The position numbers were made by a program, and so were the translations under genes. From Planctomycetales bacterium (GTDB taxonomy: Bacteria > Planctomycetota > Phycisphaerae > SM23-33): 17,152 bases of DNA. The notes below the pieces were generated by a model. That model was not told where the DNA came from, did no database searches, and worked only from the letters and a program-made list of their open reading frames with translations. Below, piece after piece: positions 1 through 7,867 of this stretch. Every line of letters starts with the position of its first letter. Position 1 is the stretch's first letter. The stretch lies in NCBI GenBank assembly GCA_030642005.1, contig DAOWOP010000042.1, positions 1 to 17,152 on the forward strand, given 5' to 3'.

Positions 1-1
1 C

Positions 2-124
2 AGAGGCATGTACGGCGAAAACGCATGTTCACCGGCCGGGCCGGGTACAATTCCGGAGCCGGCGACGATGGTGCTTCTGGGTCTTGGCGGGATTGGCGTT
101 CTGATCCGCCGTAAAAGGAAGTGA
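2..124 (+). CDS. PEP-CTERM sorting-domain protein, C-terminal end only
   Basis: This is the last 40 codons of a gene that enters from the left edge in the frame starting at base 2 and stops with TGA at 122-124. The visible end has the three parts of a PEP-CTERM signal: an I-P-E-P-A-T motif (bases 50-67), a short hydrophobic stretch rich in Leu, Gly, Ile and Val, and a basic tail R-R-K-R-K. In this family the signal directs exported proteins to an exosortase for processing and surface attachment or release, often alongside extracellular polysaccharide. Such proteins are abundant in Phycisphaerae-type planctomycetes. The body of the protein lies outside the window, so its function cannot be stated. 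Confidence 0.85.
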   Translation, partial: RGMYGENACSPAGPGTIPEPATMVLLGLGGIGVLIRRKRK

Positions 125-176
125 ACAACCGGTTTTGTGTTGTGATTGGTAAAATTGGTTGAGTAATCAGTACCTT

Positions 177-217
177 ACAGCCCACGGAGAGAGTCTCCGT
201 GGGCTGTAGCATTTTTC
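177..217 (+). terminator. Rho-independent terminator after the PEP-CTERM gene
   Basis: A perfect 14-bp stem, ACAGCCCACGGAGA (177-190) with its complement at 194-207, closes a 3-base loop (GAG). It is followed within three bases by a T-rich run (211-217 and beyond). It lies 53 bases after the stop of the PEP-CTERM gene and has the form of an intrinsic terminator. Confidence 0.85.
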
Positions 218-236
218 TTCTTATCCCACCAGCGCA

Positions 237-516
237 TTAACCCGGATATTTCACCACAGGCGGCTATTCGCCGTCCCAAGGGGAGGTCACAGAGATCGCA
301 GAGGTGTTTATTACAAAAGAACTTACAAACGATTTTGGCGATTTTGTAAAAAAAACACTCTGTTTTTTTCAGATTGTGGTGGCTTGGGCGTAATCGCCTG
401 GACGAGAGATTGTAACCTTTGAAATAACAATGAGACCTGCCTGCTGGTAGGCAGGTATGTTTTTGGAATCTCTGCGAACTCTGTGTCCTTTGTGGTTAAT
501 GAAAAATGCGGGTTAA
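237..516. repeat. ~280-bp imperfect inverted-repeat intergenic element (MITE-like)
   Basis: This fills most of the gene-free stretch 125-532. The outer ends are inverted copies of TTAACCCG (237-244 and 509-516). Further in, CACAGAGATCGCAGAGGT (288-305) matches the reverse complement of 468-485 at 16 of 18 positions, and CACCAC/GTGGTT motifs sit near both ends. The centre holds AT-rich sequence with a run of A and a run of T (348-368) and a small hairpin with an 8-bp stem, ACCTGCCT at 435-442 pairing with 449-456. No open reading frame of note and no clear target-site duplication is visible. It looks like a non-autonomous dispersed repeat or a structured intergenic element; copy number cannot be judged from one window. 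Confidence 0.6.
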
Positions 517-532
517 CTTTTCGTGCGCAGCA

Positions 533-1249
533 TTATTCCGGCGGTCGAGCCTTGACGATTTTTTCCATCGTCTTTCGTGATATGACAACGTATTTAAGAT
601 AGACCATATCCTTGAGGCTCTGGCCGAACTTGCCTTTGGACCGCTCGTGCAGGATGAAAGGCCCGTGGCGTTTTTTGTCGGTTTCGATCCACAATGGCTG
701 ACCCTTTACCTCGCCGGTAACGTAGGAATCATCAATCAGATGGAATCGCCAGATGAATCGCCTGACTGGTTGGGTCCTGCCTGTATAGACCCTTTCGTTG
801 CGTCCCATTTCCTTCCATCGCCCCTGTTTTTCCATACCCTCTTCGACGACGACGGCGCGGATGCTCAAAACGAGTATCGGCGGGATGTGTCGCCATCGCT
901 TCTGTGAGGCGACCCAGACCTCCCAGTTTTTGTCGCGGGTGGTGAAGATTCCGCCGGGCAGGACCTTGCCGTCGGAGAGGACCGCGACTCCCGGCAGCGC
1001 GTCGGGCCTGCTGAAACGGTCCGCCCGGCCGAAGGGATTGGCCGCCGACGGTCGGCTGGTCGTTGTCGCCGGCATCGTTCCGGCCCGGCTGAGCCAGTAA
1101 TCCAGGTTTGTCGCGGGTTTCGTCGCAGCACCGTTCGGCTGCGACGAAACGCTCGTAGCAAGGCCCAGACCCAGAACAATTACCAGGATGCACAACCTCG
1201 CCGGGCAGGAGTTTTTCAGGTCGCCTTGTTCAATATAGACTCTTGTCAT
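533..1249 (-). CDS. Secreted protein of unknown function
   Basis: This encodes a protein of 238 residues read on the minus strand, ending with TAA at 533-535. The ATG at 1249 is chosen as the start: GGAG lies 8 bases before it. A GTG directly upstream (1252) would add one residue. The N-terminus looks like a Sec signal peptide: a basic start, then the hydrophobic stretch L-C-I-L-V-I-V-L-G-L-G-L-A and a likely cleavage after A/S residues near S-S-Q-P. A Thr/Ala/Pro-rich linker follows. The rest is a globular domain rich in Trp, Lys and Arg (for example N-W-E-V-W-V-A-S-Q-K-R-W) with no motif I recognise. It is divergent from ald, with about 80 bp between the two start codons, so both promoters must lie in that gap. 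It is probably a periplasmic protein; I do not assign a function. Confidence 0.75.
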   Translation of the reverse strand: MTRVYIEQGDLKNSCPARLCILVIVLGLGLATSVSSQPNGAATKPATNLDYWLSRAGTMPATTTSRPSAANPFGRADRFSRPDALPGVAVLSDGKVLPGGIFTTRDKNWEVWVASQKRWRHIPPILVLSIRAVVVEEGMEKQGRWKEMGRNERVYTGRTQPVRRFIWRFHLIDDSYVTGEVKGQPLWIETDKKRHGPFILHERSKGKFGQSLKDMVYLKYVVISRKTMEKIVKARPPE

Positions 1250-1328
1250 CACGCCGGCTCCATGTTATCTATAACGCACGATTTGGCTGTAGAAAACAAG
1301 GAATTTCAAGCAGGGCAGGAGAGTATTC

Positions 1329-2435
1329 ATGATCGTCGGAACGGTGCGCGAGATAAAGGCCGATGAATATCGCATAGGCTTGACTCCCGGCGGGGCGGAG
1401 GTTCTGGCTAAGACCGGGCATACGGTTCTGGTCGAGGCCGGCGCCGGTCTCGGGAGCGGCTTCGACGACGAGCAGTACGTCAGCCACGGCGCACGCATGG
1501 TCGATTCGGCCGAAGGTGTCTGGGCGGAGGCCGAGATGGTCGTCAAGGTCAAGGAGCCTCTTTCAACCGAGTGGCCTGTGATGCGTCGCGGGCAGGTGCT
1601 CTTCACCTATTTTCATTTCGCCCCCGATAAGGAACTGACCGAAGGAGTCGCCGCTACAGGCAGTATAGCGATTGCCTACGAGACGATCACCGACTCTGCC
1701 GGCGGGCTTCCGCTGCTGACGCCGATGAGCGAGGTAGCCGGCAGGATGGCCATCCAGGTCGGCGCGTGGTCGCTGGAACGCCATGCCGGCGGGCGGGGCG
1801 TGCTGCTTGGCGGCGTGCCGGGCGTAATGCCGGCGAAGGTCGTTATCCTCGGCGCCGGCGTGGTTGGTGCGAACGCCGCCAAGATGGCCGCCGGTATGGG
1901 CGCTGACGTGCAGATATTCGATATTAAACTGGATCGCCTGCGATACCTCGACGACGTAATGGCGCCGAACGTGCGAACGGTGAAATCCGAACCGGCGTCG
2001 ATCCGCGCAGCCATCTCGGACGCCGACCTGGTGGTCGGGGCTGTGCTTATCCCCGGAGGCAGGACGCCGGTGCTGGTGTCCCGCGACGACCTGAAGACAA
2101 TGAAGCCCGGCGCGGTCATCGTCGATGTCGGCGTGGACCAGGGCGGATGCGTGGAGACGACCCGCCCGACAACGCACCACGACCCGGTCTATGAAGTCGA
2201 TGGCATCGTTCACTATTGCGTCGCCAACATGCCGGGCGCCGTGCCGCGAACCTCCACCCAGGCGCTGACCAACGCCACTTTGCCGTTCGCCCGGGCCATA
2301 GCAAACAAGGGTTGGAAGGCAGCCGTCGCCGCCGATAAACACTTGGCAGAGGGCGTCAATATAGTCGAGGGCGAAATCACGTACGCAGGCGTAGCCGAAG
2401 CGCACGGTATGAAATTGAGCGAATTGAAACTGTAA
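1329..2435 (+). CDS. ald: Alanine dehydrogenase
   Basis: This enzyme catalyses the NAD-dependent reversible conversion of L-alanine to pyruvate and ammonia in the cytoplasm. The protein has 368 residues, close to the family norm of about 370. The known active-site positions are in place: Arg15 in Y-R-I-G-L-T-P, Lys75 in V-K-V-K-E-P, His96 in Y-F-H-F-A, and Asp270 in V-D-V-G-V-D-Q-G-G. The Rossmann motif G-A-G-V-V-G is at 175-180, and Asp198 at the end of the next strand is placed to bind the NAD ribose. The start is supported by AGGAG at 1317-1321, 7 bases before the ATG. It stands alone between a divergent secreted-protein gene and a stem-loop at 2490-2537, so it is probably monocistronic. 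The match to Ald over the related transhydrogenase alpha subunit rests on the full-length colinear motifs. Confidence 0.97.
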   Translation: MIVGTVREIKADEYRIGLTPGGAEVLAKTGHTVLVEAGAGLGSGFDDEQYVSHGARMVDSAEGVWAEAEMVVKVKEPLSTEWPVMRRGQVLFTYFHFAPDKELTEGVAATGSIAIAYETITDSAGGLPLLTPMSEVAGRMAIQVGAWSLERHAGGRGVLLGGVPGVMPAKVVILGAGVVGANAAKMAAGMGADVQIFDIKLDRLRYLDDVMAPNVRTVKSEPASIRAAISDADLVVGAVLIPGGRTPVLVSRDDLKTMKPGAVIVDVGVDQGGCVETTRPTTHHDPVYEVDGIVHYCVANMPGAVPRTSTQALTNATLPFARAIANKGWKAAVAADKHLAEGVNIVEGEITYAGVAEAHGMKLSELKL

Positions 2436-2489
2436 AGAGCAACCGGTAACAGGTCAGTTGATGGCTTCGCGCGGTGCGCACTGAACAAT

Positions 2490-2537
2490 GAACAGCGCCG
2501 AACGGCAAGCCGCGTGGCTGGGTGTTCGGCGCTGTTC
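2490..2537 (+). other. Large stem-loop downstream of ald
   Basis: A perfect 14-bp inverted repeat, GAACAGCGCCGAAC (2490-2503) with its complement at 2524-2537, encloses a 20-base loop. The loop can itself form a 4-bp AGCC/GGCT stem. It lies 54 bases after the ald stop. No T run follows, so it is not a classic intrinsic terminator. It could stabilise the 3' end of the ald mRNA or act with Rho. Confidence 0.55.
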
Positions 2538-2639
2538 GAGGCGTTTGAATGGACGCCATGTCCTGAAGCCACCGGATTCATCAAATAACCTGCAACAGAC
2601 TTATAACCACTCAAAAGCAGCAATATGAGGAAAGCCGCA

Positions 2640-3113
2640 ATGCCGCCGGAACCGATTATGGATGTCAGTGAGATTGACCAGAGCAAGGTCGCCGTTACGC
2701 GTGAGCAGATATGCGATGTGAATCCGCAGCGCCATGAGTTTCAGCAACTCGACGGGATATTCTTTGTTGACCACGAAAAGAACATCATGGCCGGTTTCCG
2801 TGACATCCGTGCCGATGAGTTCTGGGTACGCGGTCATATTCCGGGCAGACCCGTCTTTCCCGGCGTGTTGATGATCGAATGTGCCGCCCAACTGGTCAGT
2901 TACCATGTCGTTACGCGCGAGAATTACGACGGTTTTATCGGCTTCGGCGGGGTCGATGGCGTGAAGTTCCGCGGGCAGGTCGTACCGGGCGACCGCATAA
3001 TAGTGTTGGGAAGGATGCTGGATATACGCAGGCGCCGTTGCATCGGGGCTGTGCAGGGATTCGTGAACGGGCAGATGGTCTTCGAGGGTACGATTACCGG
3101 TATGCTTATATAG
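2640..3113 (+). CDS. Beta-hydroxyacyl-ACP dehydratase, FabZ/FabA-type hot-dog fold
   Basis: The family dehydrates 3-hydroxyacyl-ACP to trans-2-enoyl-ACP in type II fatty acid synthesis. The diagnostic block is R-G-H-I-P-G-R-P-V-F-P-G-V-L-M-I-E, followed by C-A-A-Q. It supplies the catalytic His (about residue 66) and the acidic residue (Glu, about 80) of the hot-dog active site. A later F-R-G-Q-V-V-P-G-D segment is also typical of the fold. The start at 2640 is preferred because GAGGA (2627-2631) sits 8 bases upstream; the in-frame ATG at 2625 has no ribosome site in front. This gives 157 residues, near the usual FabZ length. The N-terminal ~40 residues (including N-P-Q-R-H-E-F) precede the core. 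It could serve general fatty acid synthesis or a specialised lipid; no other fab genes are adjacent. Confidence 0.88.
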   Translation: MPPEPIMDVSEIDQSKVAVTREQICDVNPQRHEFQQLDGIFFVDHEKNIMAGFRDIRADEFWVRGHIPGRPVFPGVLMIECAAQLVSYHVVTRENYDGFIGFGGVDGVKFRGQVVPGDRIIVLGRMLDIRRRRCIGAVQGFVNGQMVFEGTITGMLI

Positions 3114-3117
3114 TAAT

Positions 3118-3262
3118 GAAATCCGAAATACGAATTTCGAAATCCGAAACAAATTCGAAATCCCAATGACCAAATGTTTCAAACACTCATTCAGGGAAGG
3201 ATGTTTTTTGTTTCGGATTTCAAATTTTGGTTATTAGAGATTGTTTCGTATTTCGTATTTCC
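3118..3262. repeat. Heptamer-based inverted-repeat element
   Basis: This is the gap between the dehydratase and the AsmA-like gene. The left arm is a run of 7-base units from 3118: GAAATCC, GAAATAC, GAATTTC, GAAATCC, GAAACAA, with another GAAATCC at 3157. The right arm repeats the theme in reverse, with TTTCGTA units at 3244-3257. GAAATCCGAAACAAA (3139-3153) is a perfect reverse complement of 3207-3221. No coding potential is seen. It resembles the arrays at 15881-15915 and 15999-16056. Confidence 0.7.
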
Positions 3263-3263
3263 G

Positions 3264-3304
3264 GGCTACGGCAGGCTCTCGTCTCGGCGTAGCGAGCCGT
3301 AGCC
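3264..3304. repeat. Hairpin with GGCTACGGC arms
   Basis: GGCTACGGC (3264-3272) is perfectly complementary to 3296-3304, with GC-rich sequence between. It directly abuts the heptamer element and ends 37 bases before the AsmA-like start. It could be the end of the same composite repeat, or a structure in the leader of the downstream mRNA. Confidence 0.5.
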
Positions 3305-3341
3305 GGGCCGCCCTGACGAGCGATATTCGGATTTGTTTTTA

Positions 3342-6300
3342 ATGACGGGCTTACTTTCAAAATTGCGTCGTCGTTTGCCGAGGCGTCGCCGCCGCCTTTG
3401 GCGTTACGTCGGCGGTCGTCGCCGGCGCGCGGGCCTGTTCGTCTTTGCGCTGCTGGTGCTGGTGGCGGGTGGTTACTGGTATCTGACCAACGACGCCCAC
3501 ATCCAGCGGAAGGTCGAGCAGTACCTCCATCGCCTGACGGAAGCGGAGGTAAAGATAGAGTCCGCACAGTTCAGCCTCTTCGGCGGGATACAGGTTCGCA
3601 ACCTGCAAATTCGCGCAGCCGACGGCAAGATACCTTTCTTCGAGGCGCCGGAGGTCTTTATCAGCCATCGCCCGTCCGTGCTTCTGGTGCGGGGCGCCCT
3701 TGAACCGACCCAAATCGTCTGTGTCGGCGCGACGGTCAGACCTGTCCTGGACCTTCAGAGCGGCCTGTGGAATCTGCCGATTATCAGTGGGGCCGGATTG
3801 GCCGATGGGAAAAAAATACCGCTTGTCCCGATCTACCTGCGCGGCGCCGAACTGGAAACCATCGAGGTGCTGGCCGGCCACCAGTTTCGTCGGCCTCGCG
3901 TGCCGATGAGTATCAGCTTTCTGCCCGATCCGGACAGCCGGAAGTACAATATCATCCTGGCCGATGAGGCGGGAACCATTCGGGGGACCGGTACGATTGA
4001 CGCAGTTACAGGCAGGACGCTCATCACCGGACCGGTGCTGGAAGCGGGACTGGATAAGACGCTGCCGAAGCAGTACCTCGACTGGAAGAAGCGGTACAAG
4101 TTGACCTTCAGTCAGCCCTGGGACATTACCGTCAGCCTCGGCGGTTTTTCGACGGCGACCGGACCAGCCCAGGACAATCGGCTGATTGTGGCCCTTAAGG
4201 ATGTTTCCATGGAGTTGCCGCCTGAGGAGGGCGGGCTGAAGTTCACCGGCGTTAGCGGGAGGCTCATCTTTGACCGCGCCGGGATCACCGTCGAGAACCT
4301 TTCCGGCAGGATCGTTCAGGCCGGCGGCGCCGGTTTCACGCTCAGCGGACGATATGAAGGATACGAAACCGACTGCCCGTTCCGAACGTCGCTTACGATT
4401 ACCGACATGACCTGGCCGGCCGGAGAAGAACTGACCGGCGTGCTCGGCAAAACCTTTGCGAAGTTCCACAAGCAGATTGAACCGGCCGGAACTCTCGGAA
4501 TCAACGCCGTGCTTCATCGCAATCGGCGAGGTCGGCTGGAGATGGAAGGCCGGATCGAACTGAAAAAAATCTCCCTCCGCCTGCCTTACTGCCCGATCCG
4601 CCTGGACGACGTTTCCGGACAGATTGTGATCAAAGGAAGCAACCTTCAGTTGAAGAATTTGCATGGCCTGTACGGAAAGGCGGTAGTGGAAGTATCGGGC
4701 CGATTCACAGGTCCTGCCGACCGGCCCGCTTACGACGTCAGGGTCATCGCCCGCGACATGCCTTTGACGCCCGAATTGCGAGACGCCCTGCCGGAGGACC
4801 TGCGCAGTATATGGAAGGCGTATTCCCCTCGCGGCTTCGCCACGTTCATCATTAATGCGAAATCCGGCGACGAATCGACCGGGCTTGCCACGGCGACGCC
4901 CAGGCAAGCCAAGCCGGTCAGGGATATAACGATCGAATTCAACGGTAAGGCGTCGTTTGAATACGCGGGCTTTCCGTATCGTCTGGAACGGGTCTTCGGG
5001 AAGGTGGTGGCTTCGGCGAATGATGTCCGGATTGTTTCTGTCCGCGGAAGCGCCGGGCCTATGCGATGCGTGTTGAACGGCACTGCGGTCAGGAAGCCGG
5101 GCCTGAACGATTTCAGGATAACCGCGGATATTGCCGATCTGCCTCTGGATAAGAAAGTCGCACGCGCCCTGCCGGAGCGTATTCGGCAGGCGTACCTTTC
5201 ATACGGGCTGACCGGGCGGGCCGACATCACGCAGGCGACTGCCTGGCGCGAAAACGGCGGGACAGTAGGGTGCGACATCCCGGTGGTGCTGAAGGACGCC
5301 GGCATCAGGCACAGCCGCTTCCCGTATGCAATCGAGCGGGTCAGCGGCGCCGTCAGGATTACGCGGGAAGAAGTTACAATCCAGCGCCTCGTTGGATGGC
5401 GCGGGCGGGCGAATGTGAACATCACCGGCAGCGCGCCGGTTCGCCAGGACGCTCGCGGCGCGGACCTGGTAATAGAGGCGACTGACCTGACGCTGGATTC
5501 CGCCCTTCGCGACGCTCTTCCGGCGGACGCCAGGAGAGGATGGGACCTGCTGGCGCCGTCCGGGACGGCCAATGTTACGATGAGGCTGCTCGGTTCGGCC
5601 GGGGCTGAAACTGCTCCGGCCGGTACTACCCGCCCGGCCTGGAGTTATCGGCTGATCGTCCGGCCTCGTAATATGCGGATAAAATATCGCCATTTTCCGT
5701 ATCCGTTGAAACTCACAGGCGGCACGGCAATCGTGGAACCGAAGGCGATGACACTGGATTCGTTGAGCGGTCTGGCCGGCGACGCAAAGGTCGTTCTGGA
5801 CGGGCGGATAGCCACGGGCGCCGGTAACGAACAAGCCGACCTGCGCGTTCGGACAGGGGCGATTGCATTGGATAAACAGTTTCTGGCCGCCATGCCGAAA
5901 GGACTCGTGCGGGCGATGCAACTGTGTCCCGGCGGAACGGCTGAACTGCAACTGAAGAGACTCCAGGTCCGGCGTGAGGTTGGCCCGAAAGGCAGGCTTG
6001 CATGGCGATGGGCCGGCAAAGTTACATTCAAAGACGCCGTTACGAATTTCGGCATGGGCGTAAAGCGGATGACCGGCTGGGTCGAAGGTGAAATGGCCTG
6101 CGACGGGCCGGCGGAAAAACTTACCGCCGAGGCGGATGTATTCCTGGAGGCCATTGCGATAGGCCCGCGACAGTTGAAAAGGATCACGGCGCGCATCCAC
6201 AAGACCGCCAAATCGCCGATGCTGAGGATCGATAAGATTTCCGGGCAGGTCTTCGGCGGGCGTGTGGCCGGGTTCGCCGAGGTCCGGCTTGCCGAACCTG

Positions 6301-6875
6301 CAAGGTACGGAATGAGCCTTTCAGTGGAGAACATTAACCTGTCCGAGTTCCTCAAGGCAGAGGCGACCGACCCCAAACATCGCCGCGAAGTGGCGGGATT
6401 GCTTGCCGGCAACATACAGTTGACCGCCGTCGTCGGCGACCACGCTTCACGCCGGGCTACCGGCAAACTTCACATCAACCGGGCAAAACTTTACAGGCTT
6501 CCCATCCTGCTGGGTTTCCTGCACGTGGTGAATCTGACGCTGCCGACGGGATCGGCCTTTCATACCGGCGAAATCGACTATTACCTTCAGGGCGACACGC
6601 TTGTACTTCGGGAGATACACCTCCAGGGATCGGCCTTGTCTATGCTGGGGGCCGGGAAGATGAACATGAAAAGCAGGAAACTGAATCTGACCTTTCTTAC
6701 CGGCCCGCCGAGGAAACTGCCTCGACTGGCTGCATTGAGCGAGGTGCTGGAAGGCCTCGCGAGCCAACTGATGACGATTCGCGTTACCGGCACGCTGGAC
6801 GAACCGAGGGTCAAAACAACCGCTTTCCGCAGCCTGGACGCGACAATGCTGGAACTGCTCGAACCGGGGAAATGA
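3342..6875 (+). CDS. AsmA/TamB-like membrane-anchored giant protein with tandem modules
   Basis: This 1177-residue protein has an Arg-rich N-terminus (residues ~7-29), a single transmembrane anchor (~30-48, A-G-L-F-V-F-A-L-L-V-L-V-A-G-G-Y-W-Y-L) and a long extracytoplasmic part rich in beta-strand sequence. A module of about 122 residues recurs with starts near residues 288, 410, 537, 653, 778 and 900. Most copies have an F-P-Y or L-P-Y motif, then V-x-G, then L-x-G, and then a helix such as L-R-D-A-L-P-E-D-L-R. The C-terminus (from about residue 1040, G-K-L-H-I-N-R-A-K-L-Y-R-L-P-I-L-L-G-F-L) matches the conserved end of AsmA-like proteins. Family members such as TamB and YhdP are thought to bridge inner and outer membranes and carry phospholipid; that role is inferred here. 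The ATG at 3342 is used although no good ribosome site precedes it; an in-frame TTG at 3333 is the alternative. mtnP follows after 42 bases. Confidence 0.85.
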   Translation: MTGLLSKLRRRLPRRRRRLWRYVGGRRRRAGLFVFALLVLVAGGYWYLTNDAHIQRKVEQYLHRLTEAEVKIESAQFSLFGGIQVRNLQIRAADGKIPFFEAPEVFISHRPSVLLVRGALEPTQIVCVGATVRPVLDLQSGLWNLPIISGAGLADGKKIPLVPIYLRGAELETIEVLAGHQFRRPRVPMSISFLPDPDSRKYNIILADEAGTIRGTGTIDAVTGRTLITGPVLEAGLDKTLPKQYLDWKKRYKLTFSQPWDITVSLGGFSTATGPAQDNRLIVALKDVSMELPPEEGGLKFTGVSGRLIFDRAGITVENLSGRIVQAGGAGFTLSGRYEGYETDCPFRTSLTITDMTWPAGEELTGVLGKTFAKFHKQIEPAGTLGINAVLHRNRRGRLEMEGRIELKKISLRLPYCPIRLDDVSGQIVIKGSNLQLKNLHGLYGKAVVEVSGRFTGPADRPAYDVRVIARDMPLTPELRDALPEDLRSIWKAYSPRGFATFIINAKSGDESTGLATATPRQAKPVRDITIEFNGKASFEYAGFPYRLERVFGKVVASANDVRIVSVRGSAGPMRCVLNGTAVRKPGLNDFRITADIADLPLDKKVARALPERIRQAYLSYGLTGRADITQATAWRENGGTVGCDIPVVLKDAGIRHSRFPYAIERVSGAVRITREEVTIQRLVGWRGRANVNITGSAPVRQDARGADLVIEATDLTLDSALRDALPADARRGWDLLAPSGTANVTMRLLGSAGAETAPAGTTRPAWSYRLIVRPRNMRIKYRHFPYPLKLTGGTAIVEPKAMTLDSLSGLAGDAKVVLDGRIATGAGNEQADLRVRTGAIALDKQFLAAMPKGLVRAMQLCPGGTAELQLKRLQVRREVGPKGRLAWRWAGKVTFKDAVTNFGMGVKRMTGWVEGEMACDGPAEKLTAEADVFLEAIAIGPRQLKRITARIHKTAKSPMLRIDKISGQVFGGRVAGFAEVRLAEPARYGMSLSVENINLSEFLKAEATDPKHRREVAGLLAGNIQLTAVVGDHASRRATGKLHINRAKLYRLPILLGFLHVVNLTLPTGSAFHTGEIDYYLQGDTLVLREIHLQGSALSMLGAGKMNMKSRKLNLTFLTGPPRKLPRLAALSEVLEGLASQLMTIRVTGTLDEPRVKTTAFRSLDATMLELLEPGK

Positions 6876-6917
6876 CAATGTCCGTGGCAGGCAAATTACT
6901 ATGAGGAGACTTCTGGT

Positions 6918-7799
6918 ATGGCGAAAGTAAAGATTGGGATTATCGGAGGCAGTGGGCTGGGCGATGCGATCTGCTCCGACCGAACCGGCAAGCCGGTCGA
7001 TGTCGGTACGCCGTTTGGAAGCCCGTCCGGCGTTATCATCGAGGCCGATTGGGGGGGCGTTACAATCGCCTTGCTCAACCGCCACGGGCCGGGGCATCTG
7101 ATTAATCCTTCGATGGTCAACTATCGCGCCAACATTTACGCACTCAAGGCCATTGGTTGTACACACATAATCGCCTCCGGCGCTGTCGGCTCGCTGCGAG
7201 AGGAAATCGAACCCATGCACCTGGTTATCCCGGACCAGGTGATAGACAAGACTTACCGCCGGACGCCGACGTTCTTTGATGACGGACTGGTTGCTCACGT
7301 GGAGTTCGCCTCACCGTTCTGCCCGGTCCTGCGAAAACACCTGCTCGGTTGCGCCGATTCGGTCGCCGCGCCGGTTCACGACGGCGGGACTTACGTCTGC
7401 ATGGAAGGCCCAGCCTTTTCCACCCGCGCAGAAAGCGAGATGCACCGCGGGTGGGGCGGGGACCTTATCGGAATGACGGTCATGCCCGAAGCCAGACTTG
7501 CCCGCGAAGCCGAGATCGCGTACGCATTGGTGGCCCTGCCGAGCGATTACGACTGCTGGCGGCCTCATCCGACAGAACTGGATAAACATGAACTGCTCAA
7601 GGAAATCATAGGCAATCTCACTGAGGCCACCCAAAACGCCGTCGAACTGATAAAGACAGCGGTGGCCCGCTTCGGCGAAATCGCCGATACGCCTTCCCCG
7701 GCCCACAGCGCATTGGAACAGGCGATATGGTCGAACAGGGAGATGATCCCCCCAACCGCAAAGAAAAAACTCGGCGTCCTGGTAGAGAAATATCTCTGA
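6918..7799 (+). CDS. mtnP: S-methyl-5'-thioadenosine phosphorylase
   Basis: This enzyme splits methylthioadenosine with phosphate to adenine and 5-methylthioribose-1-phosphate, salvaging a by-product of polyamine and SAM metabolism in the cytoplasm. The protein has 293 residues. Family motifs are in order: G-G-S-G-L (10-14), R-H-G-P-G-H (55-60), N-Y-R-A-N (68-72), A-S-G-A-V-G-S-L (86-93), C-M-E-G-P-A-F-S-T-R-A-E-S (161-173) and S-D-Y-D-C-W (209-214). The two Asp residues of the last motif (210, 212) favour adenine over guanine, which separates MtnP from purine nucleoside phosphorylase. The usual Thr before the first Asp is Ser here. The start is backed by GAGGAG at 6903-6908, 9 bases upstream. 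It follows the AsmA-like gene closely and precedes an amidohydrolase by 68 bases; all three could be co-transcribed. Confidence 0.95.
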   Translation: MAKVKIGIIGGSGLGDAICSDRTGKPVDVGTPFGSPSGVIIEADWGGVTIALLNRHGPGHLINPSMVNYRANIYALKAIGCTHIIASGAVGSLREEIEPMHLVIPDQVIDKTYRRTPTFFDDGLVAHVEFASPFCPVLRKHLLGCADSVAAPVHDGGTYVCMEGPAFSTRAESEMHRGWGGDLIGMTVMPEARLAREAEIAYALVALPSDYDCWRPHPTELDKHELLKEIIGNLTEATQNAVELIKTAVARFGEIADTPSPAHSALEQAIWSNREMIPPTAKKKLGVLVEKYL

Positions 7800-7867
7800 A
7801 GATTTGTGATTGACGAATGAAATAACACTTGCGGATGTGTGCATAAGGAAATCAAGAGGAGAACACG

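Noticed and set aside
3357..4907. A 516-codon open frame on the minus strand inside the AsmA-like gene
   Set aside because: It lies fully opposite a gene with strong family features, has no ribosome site or recognisable domain, and is rich in residues expected from antisense of GC-rich codons.
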